From Vibrio salinus (GTDB taxonomy: Bacteria; Pseudomonadota; Gammaproteobacteria; Enterobacterales; Vibrionaceae), in assembly GCF_021272385.1 (NCBI RefSeq), contig NZ_JAJSDZ010000009.1:1050239-1114238 (forward strand): a DNA stretch of 64,000 bases. Reading direction: 5' to 3'. Shown one piece after another: positions 8,314 to 17,379 of this stretch. Numbering within the stretch: the first letter of the stretch is position 1; the number at the start of each line of letters is the position of its first letter. Position numbers and translations under genes: made by a program. The notes below the pieces were generated by a model. It ran no database searches and had not been told where the DNA came from. It saw nothing but the letters and a program-made list of their open reading frames with translations.

Positions 8314-9048
8314 TCAGTCTGAAGTAAATACCCTATCAAACCGATCTAATCCGGCAACTTTAGCATTGGCTTTTCGTTGCCATTTAGAACGATTTGCAAC
8401 CAGCCATTTTTGCTGACAATTGGCGAGGATGGCCTGGCTGACATTGGCTTCCCGCAATTCATACTCCATGGCCGTTTCTTTGATAGGAGCACCTATATCA
8501 CTGCCTGTGGGATATTCTCTGACGGCTGCACAGCCAATAATGCCGATGTCAGCAAAATAACGGCTGAATAAATTTGTGACACTTTCGCCGACAATATCGC
8601 CGTCATTGGATCGTATTCGTCCTTCCGGAAGCCAGATTTCTGTGTTGTTGTACTGCGACAGGGTGTAGGCGGCTTCGAAATTATTGGTTACAACTCTTAA
8701 CTCTTTATGATTTAAGAGTTTTTCTGCAATAAAAGCAATGGTGGTACCAATACCTAAGAAAATAGTGCTGCCGTCAGGAATTAAGCGGGCCACTGCTTCG
8801 GCAATTTGTTGCTTTTCTGCCTGGCTGGTTCTTTGCCTGGAAAGAAAACTCCGGTTACTTAATGTGATGGGAAGGCCAACACCACCATGGTGACGACGTG
8901 CAAGGCCAAGAGTACAAAGCTGATTGATGTCCCGGCGAATAGTCTGGGTTGTGACGCTGAAAAGAGCGGACAGATTCTCAATCGTGCAATATTCATTTTG
9001 GTTAATACATTGGAGAATTTTTTCCTGACGAACAGATAAATTGTGCAT
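8314..9048 (-). CDS. DeoR-family repressor, GlpR-like, 244 aa
   Basis: The N-terminal winged helix (SVRQEKILQCINQNEYCTI, then TTQTIRRDINQL, the DeoR signature) precedes a phosphosugar-sensing domain containing GIGTTIAFIAEKL and VVTNNFEAA, as in GlpR. GlpR-type proteins sense glycerol-3-phosphate. The gene lies 27 bases downstream of ugpQ in the same operon and diverges from ugpBAEC, so it is likely the local regulator of G3P/glycerophosphodiester uptake, instead of or in addition to PhoB. A candidate inverted-repeat operator lies at 9948-9978. The sensed ligand is inferred from context. Confidence 0.9.
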   Translation of the reverse strand: MHNLSVRQEKILQCINQNEYCTIENLSALFSVTTQTIRRDINQLCTLGLARRHHGGVGLPITLSNRSFLSRQRTSQAEKQQIAEAVARLIPDGSTIFLGIGTTIAFIAEKLLNHKELRVVTNNFEAAYTLSQYNNTEIWLPEGRIRSNDGDIVGESVTNLFSRYFADIGIIGCAAVREYPTGSDIGAPIKETAMEYELREANVSQAILANCQQKWLVANRSKWQRKANAKVAGLDRFDRVFTSD

Positions 9049-9075
9049 GTGGCACCGGTTTTTTAACGAAGAAAG

Positions 9076-9789
9076 TTAATGGGCATAACGATCTGGGGTA
9101 TCTGTGATCATCATATCTACACCCCATAGCCAGTAGTTTTGAACGTCCATAGGATTGTTAGGTGTGTAGCAATAGAGCTGATAACCTTTTCTCTTGATTT
9201 CTCTTGCCTGATGTTCCGTTAAATAACGGTAATCACAGTGGACACTGTAGGCATCCAGTTTCTTAAGTAATGTAAAGGCATCCCCGGGTATTTCCTGCCA
9301 CAATAATCCCCGTCTGATTTCAGGAAGTATCGTTTTAATGTGTTGTAATGCTTTAATGTTAAAGCTTGAAAACAGAATTTGTTCCGGCGGAATCTTTACC
9401 GCACGGATAACTCTGGCAATTTGCTGACAAAGCAATTGCTCGTCATCGAAAGGATAGGGCTTCAGTTCGATGTTCAGTGACGTGTTGCTTGATTTAGCAA
9501 TCAGCAACACGTCCTGTAAAGAAGGAATAGTTTCATTGGAAAATTCATCACTGAATCCATTTCCGGCAGAAAATTGTCTGAGTTGCTTCAGGGTATGATC
9601 CGACACTTTCCCCTGACCGGATGTACAGCGGCTCAGCTCCTGATCATGGATCACCACGGGGACATTATCTGCGCTAAGCTGGACATCTAATTCTATCCAC
9701 TGACATCCAAAGTCGATTGCTTTTTTAAATGCGGCAAGAGTATTTTCCGGTGCCTGACTTGAAAAACCCCGATGTGCCATGACTCGCAT
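9076..9789 (-). CDS. ugpQ: Glycerophosphodiester phosphodiesterase (UgpQ type), 237 aa
   Basis: The family motifs appear in order: MAHRGFSSQAPENTLAAF (catalytic HR, then ENT), IELDVQLSADNVPVVIHD (metal ligands E, D and catalytic H) and later NIELKP. The enzyme hydrolyses glycerophosphodiesters such as glycerophosphocholine to sn-glycerol-3-phosphate and an alcohol. No signal peptide is present, so it is a cytosolic UgpQ type rather than periplasmic GlpQ; 237 aa fits UgpQ (about 247). The ATG at 9789 has GGAGAG upstream. It heads a two-gene operon with the DeoR regulator, divergent from the ugp transporter that would import its substrates. Confidence 0.93.
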   Translation of the reverse strand: MRVMAHRGFSSQAPENTLAAFKKAIDFGCQWIELDVQLSADNVPVVIHDQELSRCTSGQGKVSDHTLKQLRQFSAGNGFSDEFSNETIPSLQDVLLIAKSSNTSLNIELKPYPFDDEQLLCQQIARVIRAVKIPPEQILFSSFNIKALQHIKTILPEIRRGLLWQEIPGDAFTLLKKLDAYSVHCDYRYLTEHQAREIKRKGYQLYCYTPNNPMDVQNYWLWGVDMMITDTPDRYAH

Positions 9790-9947
9790 ATATTCTCTCC
9801 CTAAAGATCTCAGCTGAATAAGAGAATTCCAGATGATTATGACAATTTTATTTCATTAAAATGAATAATATACAGTTTCGGATAAGTTCATTTATTTGTC
9901 ATTTCGCCGTCATTTTTATTGCGTAATTTTCATTTGAACGCACATTG

Positions 9948-9978
9948 AGCGAATTTAAATCGAAAACGAATATTCGCT
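9948..9978. promoter_or_regulatory. Candidate DeoR-type operator upstream of ugpB
   Basis: AGCGAAT (9948-9954) and ATTCGCT (9972-9978) form a perfect 7-bp inverted repeat, with further TCGAAAACGAA repeats between the arms. DeoR/GlpR proteins commonly bind repeated TTCG-type half-sites. It lies 43 bases before the ugpB start in the divergent ugpQ-ugpB region. Binding by the adjacent DeoR protein is inferred. Confidence 0.5.
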
Positions 9979-10020
9979 TGAGACTTAAATCTTAACGAAG
10001 ACATTTCAGGGATATTTAGA

Positions 10021-11328
10021 ATGACGCTTAAACAACTTGTCGGTCTGGCTGTTGCTGCAACTCTGGTGAGTTCTCCAGCCTTTGCTAAAACAGAAATTCA
10101 GTGGTGGCATGCAATGGGTGGTGCACTTGGTAAAAAAGTGGATGAGATTGCGGCAGATTTTAATGCCAGTCAGAATGAATACGAGGTGAAGCCTGTATAC
10201 AAAGGGACTTATGCAGAGACAATGACAAGTGCCATTGCGGCTTTTCGTGCCAAGGAACAACCTGCGATTGTTCAGGTGTTCGAAGTAGGTACAGCAACCA
10301 TGATGGGGGCGAAAAAGGCTGTGTACCCAGTCTATAAGCTGATGAAGGATGCCAAAGAACCTTTTAATCCGAATAATTATCTTTCTGCGGTTACCGGGTA
10401 CTATACAACGAACGATGGAAAGATGCTTTCTATGCCATTTAACAGTTCAACGCCGGTTTTGTATTACAACAAAGATATGTTTAGAAAAGCCGGTATTACT
10501 CATCCGCCCAAAACATGGGATGACATGGGGGATGTGTCCCGGAAGTTGCTTAAATCCGGTGCGAAATGCGGTTTCACCACAACATGGCAATCATGGACTC
10601 AGATTGAGAACTTTGGTGCCCGTAATAATGTTCCGATGGCGACAGAAAATAATGGTTTTGGTGGACTGGATACTCAATTTGAATTCAACAGCAAACCATT
10701 TGTCGATCATATTTCTCAAATGGCTAAGTGGTCAAAAGAAGGCATTTATAAATATGGTGGTCGCCAGTCAGAAGGAATGCCGTTGTTTTATACTCAGGAG
10801 TGCGCGATGAGCATGGGGTCATCAGCGGGGCTTGCCGGTATAAAAGAAAATATGAAAGGTATCGATGTCGGCGTTGCCCAGTTACCTTATGACTCTCACT
10901 TGGTGAAAGAACCTCAAAACACGATTATAGGTGGTGCATCGTTGTGGGTATTGAGAGGTCATTCGAAAGAGGAATACAAAGGGGTCGCAAAATTCTTTAA
11001 ATATCTATCCAGTCCTGCAGTTCAGGCCGACTGGCATCAGTTTACCGGTTATCTTCCAATCACTAAAAAAGCTTACGAGTTAACCAAACAGCAGGGATTT
11101 TATAAGAAGAACCCCGGGGCTGAGGTTGCCGTGATTCAGATGACTTCTAAGAAACCAACGGCCAACTCTAAAGGCATTCGTTTTGGTAACTTTCTTCAGA
11201 CCCGTGACATTATTAATGAAGAGTTAGAAGCGGTCTGGTCAGGAAAAGAATCCGCTAAAACGGCACTGAATAATGCGGTTGTCCGCGGCGATAAACAATT
11301 AAGACGTTTTGAACGTACTCAGCAATAA
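10021..11328 (+). CDS. ugpB: sn-glycerol-3-phosphate-binding periplasmic protein UgpB, 435 aa
   Basis: A signal peptide (MTLKQLVGLAVAATLVSSPA then FA) is followed by a sequence that aligns by eye along its whole length with Escherichia coli UgpB: WWHAMGGALGKKVDEIA, FEVGTATMMGAKKA, PFNSSTPVLYYNKD, IIGGASLWVLRG and WHQFTGYLPITKKAYEL. Length matches (about 438). It captures G3P and glycerophosphodiesters for the UgpAEC transporter. First gene of the ugpBAEC-HAD operon; a hairpin at 11345-11363 between ugpB and ugpA probably lowers expression of the membrane genes relative to the binding protein. Codon 1 is ATG with AGGGA upstream. Confidence 0.96.
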   Translation: MTLKQLVGLAVAATLVSSPAFAKTEIQWWHAMGGALGKKVDEIAADFNASQNEYEVKPVYKGTYAETMTSAIAAFRAKEQPAIVQVFEVGTATMMGAKKAVYPVYKLMKDAKEPFNPNNYLSAVTGYYTTNDGKMLSMPFNSSTPVLYYNKDMFRKAGITHPPKTWDDMGDVSRKLLKSGAKCGFTTTWQSWTQIENFGARNNVPMATENNGFGGLDTQFEFNSKPFVDHISQMAKWSKEGIYKYGGRQSEGMPLFYTQECAMSMGSSAGLAGIKENMKGIDVGVAQLPYDSHLVKEPQNTIIGGASLWVLRGHSKEEYKGVAKFFKYLSSPAVQADWHQFTGYLPITKKAYELTKQQGFYKKNPGAEVAVIQMTSKKPTANSKGIRFGNFLQTRDIINEELEAVWSGKESAKTALNNAVVRGDKQLRRFERTQQ

Positions 11329-11344
11329 GTTTTTCACTTTCCCG

Positions 11345-11363
11345 GCGGGTCAGAATGACCCGC
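11345..11363 (+). terminator. Intra-operon hairpin between ugpB and ugpA
   Basis: GCGGGTCA, GAA loop, TGACCCGC: a perfect 8-bp GC-rich stem followed by TGTTTTG. It lies 17 bases after the ugpB stop and 27 bases before ugpA. It probably acts as a partial terminator or mRNA-stabilising element giving an excess of binding protein. Confidence 0.65.
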
Positions 11364-11389
11364 TGTTTTGATTAAGTTACTGAAATATT

Positions 11390-12274
11390 ATGATCTCATC
11401 TCAGGTTATATTTAAGCATCGCTGGTTACCGGTGATACTACTGATGCCTCAATTACTGATTACGTTTATTTTCTTTTTGTGGCCGGCCGGTCAGGCGATT
11501 TTTCAGTCAACACAACTGGAAGATGCTTTTGGTATGAGCAGTGAATTTGTTGGAGCTGAAAACTTTTTGCGTTTGTTTACCGATATTCATTATCTGGAAT
11601 CGTTCGGAACCACATTTGTATTCAGTATGACCGTTTCATTTCTTGCTCTGATAAGTGCTTTGGTTCTGGCCTGTGTTGCGGAAAATATTGTCCGTGGAGC
11701 GTTAGCTTACAGGACTCTGCTTATCTGGCCTTATGCTGTTGCTCCGGTGGTTGCCGGTGCATTATGGCTGTTTATGTTCGATCCGACGATTGGTGTGATC
11801 AGTGAAGGACTGAAATCTCTTGGTGTTGACTGGAACCCCAAGTTAAACGGTACGCAGGCATTAATTATGATTGTGATTGCCTCAACCTGGAAGCAGGTGA
11901 GCTATAATTTTTTATTTTTCCTTGCGGCGCTTCAGTCGGTTCCCAAATCTTTGCATGAGGCTGCGGCGATAGATGGCAGTGGACCTGTCCGCCGGTTTCT
12001 GACCATCAGTTTTCCTCTGATTACACCCACGGGTTTTTTTCTTCTGGTAGTAAATTTTGTATACGCATTTTTTGATACGTTTGCGGTTATTCATGCCATG
12101 ACTCAGGGTGGCCCGGGTAACAGTACGTCCACTCTGGTTTATAAAGTGTATAACGATGGGTTTCTTGGTTTGGATATGGGGTCATCGGCCGCTCAGTCGG
12201 TCATTCTGATGCTGATTGTCGGTGGGCTGACAGTGATTCAATTTAAATACGTTGAGAAGAAGGTGACCTACTGA
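11390..12274 (+). CDS. ugpA: G3P ABC transporter permease UgpA, 294 aa
   Basis: Six membrane segments and the inner-membrane permease loop EAAAIDGSGPVRRFLTISFP (the EAA motif, EAAxxDGAxxxxxFxxIxxP) identify a MalF/UgpA-type permease. Length 294 aa equals the usual UgpA (295). It forms the channel with UgpE. The stop TGA overlaps the ATG of ugpE (TGATG), so the two are translationally coupled. Confidence 0.95.
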   Translation: MISSQVIFKHRWLPVILLMPQLLITFIFFLWPAGQAIFQSTQLEDAFGMSSEFVGAENFLRLFTDIHYLESFGTTFVFSMTVSFLALISALVLACVAENIVRGALAYRTLLIWPYAVAPVVAGALWLFMFDPTIGVISEGLKSLGVDWNPKLNGTQALIMIVIASTWKQVSYNFLFFLAALQSVPKSLHEAAAIDGSGPVRRFLTISFPLITPTGFFLLVVNFVYAFFDTFAVIHAMTQGGPGNSTSTLVYKVYNDGFLGLDMGSSAAQSVILMLIVGGLTVIQFKYVEKKVTY

Positions 12275-13122
12275 TGGTAGAAAGGCGATCTTTATTCCGG
12301 CTGTGTTGCCACCTGATTTTGATTCTGGGTATTGTTTCCGTTGCATTCCCGGTGTGGCTGGCGGTGGTTGCTACTACTCACGAAAATGGTGAATTTGCGA
12401 CGGGAGCACCGCTCTGGTTTGGGCATTTAGGGTTCGATGTTTTCAGGCAGTTATTTCATTCCGGGGAAAAAGTAAATAACTCAGATTTTCCGTTAACATT
12501 GATGTTAACGAATTCACTGATTATGGCTTTATGCATTACGGTTGGGAAACTGATAATTTCCATTTTGTCTGCATACGCCGTGGTGTTTTTTCGCTTTCCC
12601 GGGCGAATGCTGGCTTTCTGGATCATTTTCTTTACGTTGATGCTTCCGGTGGAAGTAAGGATTATGCCGACATTTGAAGTGATTACTAATCTGCATATGT
12701 TGAATTCTTTTTATGGCCTGACGATTCCTCTTATTGCCAGCGCCACAGCGACCTTTTTATTTCGCCAGTTTTTTATGACGGTACCGAACGAACTGGTTGA
12801 AGCGGCCATTATCGATGGTGCCGGCCCCTGGCGGTTTTTCTTTGATGTTTTGCTGCCATTATCGAGAACGAATATTGCGGCGCTGTTTGTTATCACTTTT
12901 ATTTACGGCTGGAACCAGTATCTGTGGCCATTATTGATTACTACCGATATTCATTATTACACCATTGTGATGGGAATTAAGCAGCTACTGAATGTGAATG
13001 ACGGTCTTGTGGAGTGGAACAAAATTATGGCAATTACACTCATTGCCATGTTGCCTCCGGTACTGGTCGTGATTGGAATGCAAAAAGCCTTTGTTAAAGG
13101 CCTAGTTGATTCGGAGAAATAG
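12274..13122 (+). CDS. ugpE: G3P ABC transporter permease UgpE, 282 aa
   Basis: A MalG/UgpE-type permease with six hydrophobic segments and the EAA loop EAAIIDGAGPWRFFFDVLLP near residue 180. The usual UgpE length is 281. It pairs with UgpA. It starts within the ugpA stop (TGATG) and ends 3 bases before ugpC, a tight operon. Confidence 0.95.
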   Translation: MVERRSLFRLCCHLILILGIVSVAFPVWLAVVATTHENGEFATGAPLWFGHLGFDVFRQLFHSGEKVNNSDFPLTLMLTNSLIMALCITVGKLIISILSAYAVVFFRFPGRMLAFWIIFFTLMLPVEVRIMPTFEVITNLHMLNSFYGLTIPLIASATATFLFRQFFMTVPNELVEAAIIDGAGPWRFFFDVLLPLSRTNIAALFVITFIYGWNQYLWPLLITTDIHYYTIVMGIKQLLNVNDGLVEWNKIMAITLIAMLPPVLVVIGMQKAFVKGLVDSEK

Positions 13123-13125
13123 CAG

Positions 13126-14232
13126 ATGGCTACGTTAACGCTAACCAATATAAAAAAATCCTATGCCAATGGCTTTCAGGCTATTCATGGCGTTGATCTT
13201 GATATTGATGATGGTGAAATGGTTGTGCTTGTCGGGCCAAGTGGTTGTGGGAAGTCAACATTATTACGCATGATTGCCGGACTGGAAGAAATCAGCTCTG
13301 GTCTGCTCAAAATTGACTCACTTCAGGTTAATGATATAGAGCCAGGTAAGCGGGACATTGCCATGGTTTTCCAAAATTATGCGCTTTACCCTCATATGTC
13401 GGTTTTCGATAATATGGCTTATAGTCTGAAAAACCGGAAGGTCCCGAAAGATCAGATCAAAAAAATGGTCCGGGATACCGCTAAAATGCTGGAGCTGGAT
13501 CATCTTCTGGACCGGAAACCAAAGCAGTTGTCCGGTGGACAACGCCAGCGGGTTGCAATGGGAAGAGCCATTGTCCGCTCACCAAAAGTATTTTTATTTG
13601 ATGAGCCTTTGTCTAATCTGGATGCAAAATTGCGGGTTCAAATGCGTCTGGAAATTAAAAAATTACAACGTCGTTTAGGAACAACTTCTGTCTACGTGAC
13701 TCATGATCAGGTCGAAGCGATGACGTTGGGAGATAAGCTGGTGGTACTCAACAAAGGCAATATAGAGCAGGTTGGTACACCAATAGCGATTTATCAGAAA
13801 CCGGCTTCTTTGTTTGTGGCGACATTCATTGGGGCTCCTGCGATGAACATTTTAGATGCAGACATAATGGCAGACAGTATTGCGGTGGGTGCGTCTCATA
13901 TTCAGCTATCAACAAACTGGTGGAATTTGGGTAATGTAAAATTAGGTATACGCCCTGAGCATATCCAAATTGTCGATCATGCACCAACGACACACGTTGA
14001 AATTGAAATGATAGAGGCTTTAGGTGCCGATCATCTTTTGTATTGTCGACTGAAAGACCAAACTAGCCAGCCATTGGTTATCCGGGCTCAAGGGGAGCAG
14101 CAGTTTGAAGTCGGGGACACACTGGGTATCCGGGTAGATTTGGCAAATTTACATTTGTTTGATCCGGAAAGTGGCCGGCGTTTGCCTTCGCCATCGTATG
14201 CAGAGCAGGAAAGTGAGATCGTGAATGGTTAA
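13126..14232 (+). CDS. ugpC: G3P ABC transporter ATP-binding protein UgpC, 368 aa
   Basis: Walker A (GPSGCGKST, residues about 37-45), Q-loop (FQNYALYPH), signature (LSGGQRQRVAMGRA), Walker B (VFLFDEPLSNLD) and H-loop (YVTHDQVEAMT) are all intact. The C-terminal TOBE/regulatory region (about residues 240-360) is of the MalK/UgpC type. It energises import by UgpBAE from the cytosolic side. The stop overlaps the downstream HAD hydrolase by eight bases. MalK-type ATPases can be shared between transporters; context makes UgpC the likely name. Confidence 0.95.
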   Translation: MATLTLTNIKKSYANGFQAIHGVDLDIDDGEMVVLVGPSGCGKSTLLRMIAGLEEISSGLLKIDSLQVNDIEPGKRDIAMVFQNYALYPHMSVFDNMAYSLKNRKVPKDQIKKMVRDTAKMLELDHLLDRKPKQLSGGQRQRVAMGRAIVRSPKVFLFDEPLSNLDAKLRVQMRLEIKKLQRRLGTTSVYVTHDQVEAMTLGDKLVVLNKGNIEQVGTPIAIYQKPASLFVATFIGAPAMNILDADIMADSIAVGASHIQLSTNWWNLGNVKLGIRPEHIQIVDHAPTTHVEIEMIEALGADHLLYCRLKDQTSQPLVIRAQGEQQFEVGDTLGIRVDLANLHLFDPESGRRLPSPSYAEQESEIVNG

Positions 14233-15034
14233 AACAATTCATCAACTTACGGCAGAAGAAGCGAAAAAGATCCAGTGGTTGCTGACGGATGTAGACGACA
14301 CATTAACATGGCGGGGGCGACTTCCTCCGGAAACACTTTCGTCACTTGACCGTTTGCACCGCTCCGGTATTCGCGTCATTGCCGTCACCGGTGCCTGTGC
14401 CGGATGGTGTGATCACATTGCCAGAGTATGGCCTTTACATGGTGTGATTGGTGAAAACGGTGCATTTTGGATGCGCAGAAGTGATGATGGATTTTTTACC
14501 CGCTACGCGTATCCACTTAAAACAATGAGTATCCATCAGATAAAATTAAGAGAAAAAGTGACCGGGTTGCTGCAGGATTTTCCCGGTGTTGATTTTGCCG
14601 TTGATCAACCTTACCGAATTTGTGATGTAGCAGTTAATCTAAGTCAGGATAGAAAGCCTGTGGAAAAACACATTGCTCAGGAGTTAGTAAAAAGAATCAA
14701 ACATCTGAACATTGATGGTGAGCCGGTTAATGCGATGATGAGTTCAATTCATATTAATGCTTGGGTTGGATCGCATTCCAAGCAAAGCAGTGGTGAGAAA
14801 TTTTTGAGAGAAATGCTCAATAGTGATGATTTTGATCTGGAGACAATTACTTACGTTGGTGATTCTCATAATGATGAATGTATGTTTCAGTGGCTTCCGT
14901 TAACATTTGGTGTGAATAATATTTTGCCTGTGTTAGATGATTTAATTTATCAGCCCGGTTATATCACTGACCGCAACGGTGGCTACGGGTTTTCTGAGTT
15001 AGCTGAAACGTTAATGCTGCTACGAAGAAGCTGA
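14225..15034 (+). CDS. HAD-IIB family phosphatase in the ugp operon, 269 aa
   Basis: HAD motif I is LLTDVDDTLTWRG (nucleophile D and acid/base D), motif II the VTG after IRVIA, and motif IV VGDSHNDECMF. The cap region is of the IIB (Cof/mannosyl-3-phosphoglycerate phosphatase) class. The gene overlaps ugpC by eight bases and is the last gene of the operon, so its substrate is probably linked to imported G3P or polyol phosphates. A glycerol-3-phosphate or related sugar-phosphate phosphatase role is an inference. Its 3' end overlaps the convergent MocR gene by 15 bases. Confidence 0.88.
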   Translation: MVKTIHQLTAEEAKKIQWLLTDVDDTLTWRGRLPPETLSSLDRLHRSGIRVIAVTGACAGWCDHIARVWPLHGVIGENGAFWMRRSDDGFFTRYAYPLKTMSIHQIKLREKVTGLLQDFPGVDFAVDQPYRICDVAVNLSQDRKPVEKHIAQELVKRIKHLNIDGEPVNAMMSSIHINAWVGSHSKQSSGEKFLREMLNSDDFDLETITYVGDSHNDECMFQWLPLTFGVNNILPVLDDLIYQPGYITDRNGGYGFSELAETLMLLRRS

Positions 15035-16462
15035 AGAGTTGGCGTCTAACCGATAGAATAACCGGGCCAGATCCGCAATATTTTCATCGATGTTTTCTAA
15101 TTCAGCATTGCCAAAGCCCAATATCGCGCCTTTCCAGCTTCGCTGAGTTGGGTAGCTTTCATATTCGGATAATGGTTTCAGAGTAATCATATGGTTTTTA
15201 GCGTGCTCAGACCATGTGGATTCTGCAATGTCTTTTTCCCATATAATAGTGACATGCAGCCCTGCCGGTTGGCTAATGACTTTGATATCCGCGCCAAAGT
15301 GATAATTGAGACTGTTTATTATCATTTGGTGTTTTTCCTGATACAGACGACGCATTTTTCGGATGTGTCTCTGTAAATGTCCTTCAGTCAGGAATTGAGT
15401 AAGAGCAAGTTGATAAGTGGTTGCCAGCTCACCACCCATTGCCTGTTTTATCTGACAACATTTTGTGATCAAAGATGAAGGAACGACCATATAGCCAAGT
15501 CGTATGCTATTGAACATAATTTTACTGAGCGAACCGATATATATGACGTTGTCCGAGTATCCGTATTCGTGAGCTAACCCCTGTAAGCTTGGATAGGGCT
15601 GATGCGCAAACTGAAACTCACTATCGTAATCGTCTTCAATGATAAAGCTATTTTTTCCCGATGCCCATTCAACTAATTCAAGACGCTGAGTAACAGGCAT
15701 TGTCATCCCCAGAGGATATTGATTACTTGGGGTAACATATACAGCTTTTGCCTCGCTGTCGGTCAATGATGTCAGATTCCAGCCTGAATCTTTATCGATT
15801 TTAACCGGTGTGTTTTTCATATTAAACAGTTCTATAACCGAGCGGACACTGGTGTAGCCGGGGTCTTCAAAAGCAACTTCTCCTCCGTAAGATGCGGTTG
15901 CCAGTAAGGCTGTGGATATTGCCTGCTGAGCGCCATGAGTGATAATGACCTGATCAGGAGAACAGTAAACACTCCGGCTGGAAGAAATGTAGTTTGCAAT
16001 GGCATTCCGAAGAGAACTTAACCCCTGAATGTTACTGTAGCCCAGATAGCTCCGACGTTGTCCGTGTTGATGAACCAGTTTTGACCAGCGTTTAACCGGA
16101 AACTCTTCCAAATCGGGAACACCCGGTGCAAATCCCCGTTTCATCGTTTCATTAACCGGGAATCCGTTTTGGTCAGGTTTAATATTTTCTCCGACATAAA
16201 ATTGTTCCGGTAAGTTGACAGCTACATAAAATCCAGAGCCAACCTGGCTTTTAATGTAACCTTCAGCAACGAGTTGTTCGTAAGTGGCAACGACGGTATT
16301 TCTGCCAATAGCAAGTCTGGTTGCCAGCTCTCTGGTTGATGGTAATTTAGCACTACTTTTCCAGAGGCCGGAAACGATTTTATTACGAATAGCGTTAAAG
16401 AGTTTTTCTTGTTTTGTATGTCCCTGTTTTGTCAGGGTTAAATCACCAATATCAATAATCAA
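15020..16462 (-). CDS. MocR-type regulator (GntR helix-turn-helix fused to aminotransferase domain), 480 aa
   Basis: The N-terminal GntR winged helix (KLPSTRELATRLAIGRNTVV, about residues 40-60) is fused to a type-I aminotransferase fold (about 110-470) with the PLP lysine in IYIGSLSKIMFN and the Asp in IIEDDYDSEF. Such regulators (PdxR, GabR, TauR, EhuR relatives) use PLP adducts as signals. The start appears to be a TTG at 16462 without a good ribosome site, so the N-terminus is uncertain. Targets cannot be read from the sequence; the divergent GNAT gene at 16877 and a DMT transporter further on are candidates. The gene end overlaps the HAD gene. Confidence 0.9.
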   Translation of the reverse strand: MIIDIGDLTLTKQGHTKQEKLFNAIRNKIVSGLWKSSAKLPSTRELATRLAIGRNTVVATYEQLVAEGYIKSQVGSGFYVAVNLPEQFYVGENIKPDQNGFPVNETMKRGFAPGVPDLEEFPVKRWSKLVHQHGQRRSYLGYSNIQGLSSLRNAIANYISSSRSVYCSPDQVIITHGAQQAISTALLATASYGGEVAFEDPGYTSVRSVIELFNMKNTPVKIDKDSGWNLTSLTDSEAKAVYVTPSNQYPLGMTMPVTQRLELVEWASGKNSFIIEDDYDSEFQFAHQPYPSLQGLAHEYGYSDNVIYIGSLSKIMFNSIRLGYMVVPSSLITKCCQIKQAMGGELATTYQLALTQFLTEGHLQRHIRKMRRLYQEKHQMIINSLNYHFGADIKVISQPAGLHVTIIWEKDIAESTWSEHAKNHMITLKPLSEYESYPTQRSWKGAILGFGNAELENIDENIADLARLFYRLDANSSASS

Positions 16463-16876
16463 ACTGGTGCCACTGTATGTTATAAAACGACTCTTAGGTA
16501 GAGTATCAATTTTCGTTTAGATGGAAAAACAATTTCTTATCAAACATTCATATAAGATAATGAGACAATGGATAAACGTCAGAATGTTTAAAAGTAAATG
16601 ATAAAATTGAAAGTTTCAAAATAATTGAAATACAATATCCAATTTTATCAAAAATGCCTATTTTTCTTGCACTTATTCGCAAAAATGAGTTTCCATCAAT
16701 TTAGACCATCAGAATGACTGGCGATATAGTATAAGAATGAGTAAAGTGCTTACTCTGTTGTATTGGTTTATCTCTTTCAGAGCTAAACAAGTAGTTGTTT
16801 TTACATAGAACTGATTTTGGCATGAGATATTTGGATAACAATAATAATATGGCCTGCCATTACCTGAGGAAGATAC
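16463..16876. other. Divergent intergenic region, MocR/GNAT
   Basis: A 414-base AT-rich region between the divergent MocR and GNAT genes. It should contain both promoters. No convincing palindromic operator, RNA gene or short ORF with a ribosome site was found. Confidence 0.5.
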
Positions 16877-17311
16877 ATGTTGACGATCAGAGAAATGGAT
16901 ATATCGGATTATGATTCTGTGATCAAGTTATGGAGCGATACGGAAAACCTTTCGTTACGGGATGCTGATTCCAGAGAAAACATTAAGCAATATCTGAAAA
17001 GAAATTCCGGATTAAGTTTTGTGGCTGAGTGGGATAAAGAGATTGTTGGTGCCGTATTGGTTGGAACGGATGGAAGACGGGGGTATTTACAGCATCTTGC
17101 TGTTGCTCCGGAATACAGAAAGCAGGGAATTGGTCAGGCTTTAGTAGGGAAGACCATTCAGGCACTAAATAATATTGGTATAGCGAAAACACATTTGTTT
17201 GTACTGAGCGATAATGTGGGAGCGCAAAGTTTTTATCAGAGCTTAGGCTGGTATCCCCGTGATGAAATTCGTATGTTTTCGTTTAATAGTTCCGTTAATC
17301 TCAATATTTAG
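16877..17311 (+). CDS. GNAT N-acetyltransferase (YpeA-like), 144 aa
   Basis: The acetyl-CoA-binding motif A is visible as VAPEYRKQGIGQALVGK (R/QxxGxG/A), preceded by LQHLAV and followed by VLSDNVGAQSFYQSLGW, the usual C-terminal GNAT strand-helix. Overall the order IREMDISDYDSVIKLW to FYQSLGW resembles YpeA-type acetyltransferases. Substrate unknown. The ATG follows GAGGAAGATAC, a reasonable ribosome site. It stands 68 bases before a small hypothetical gene on the same strand. Confidence 0.9.
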   Translation: MLTIREMDISDYDSVIKLWSDTENLSLRDADSRENIKQYLKRNSGLSFVAEWDKEIVGAVLVGTDGRRGYLQHLAVAPEYRKQGIGQALVGKTIQALNNIGIAKTHLFVLSDNVGAQSFYQSLGWYPRDEIRMFSFNSSVNLNI

Positions 17312-17379
17312 TTACAGTCATAGATATTGTATATATGAATTAATTAAAAGAAGAATGCCTTATAGGCCCGGAGATAAAA

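Noticed and set aside
10349..10810. A 153-codon frame overlapping ugpB in another phase
   Set aside because: The overlapping ugpB is unmistakable and the alternative has no domain features.
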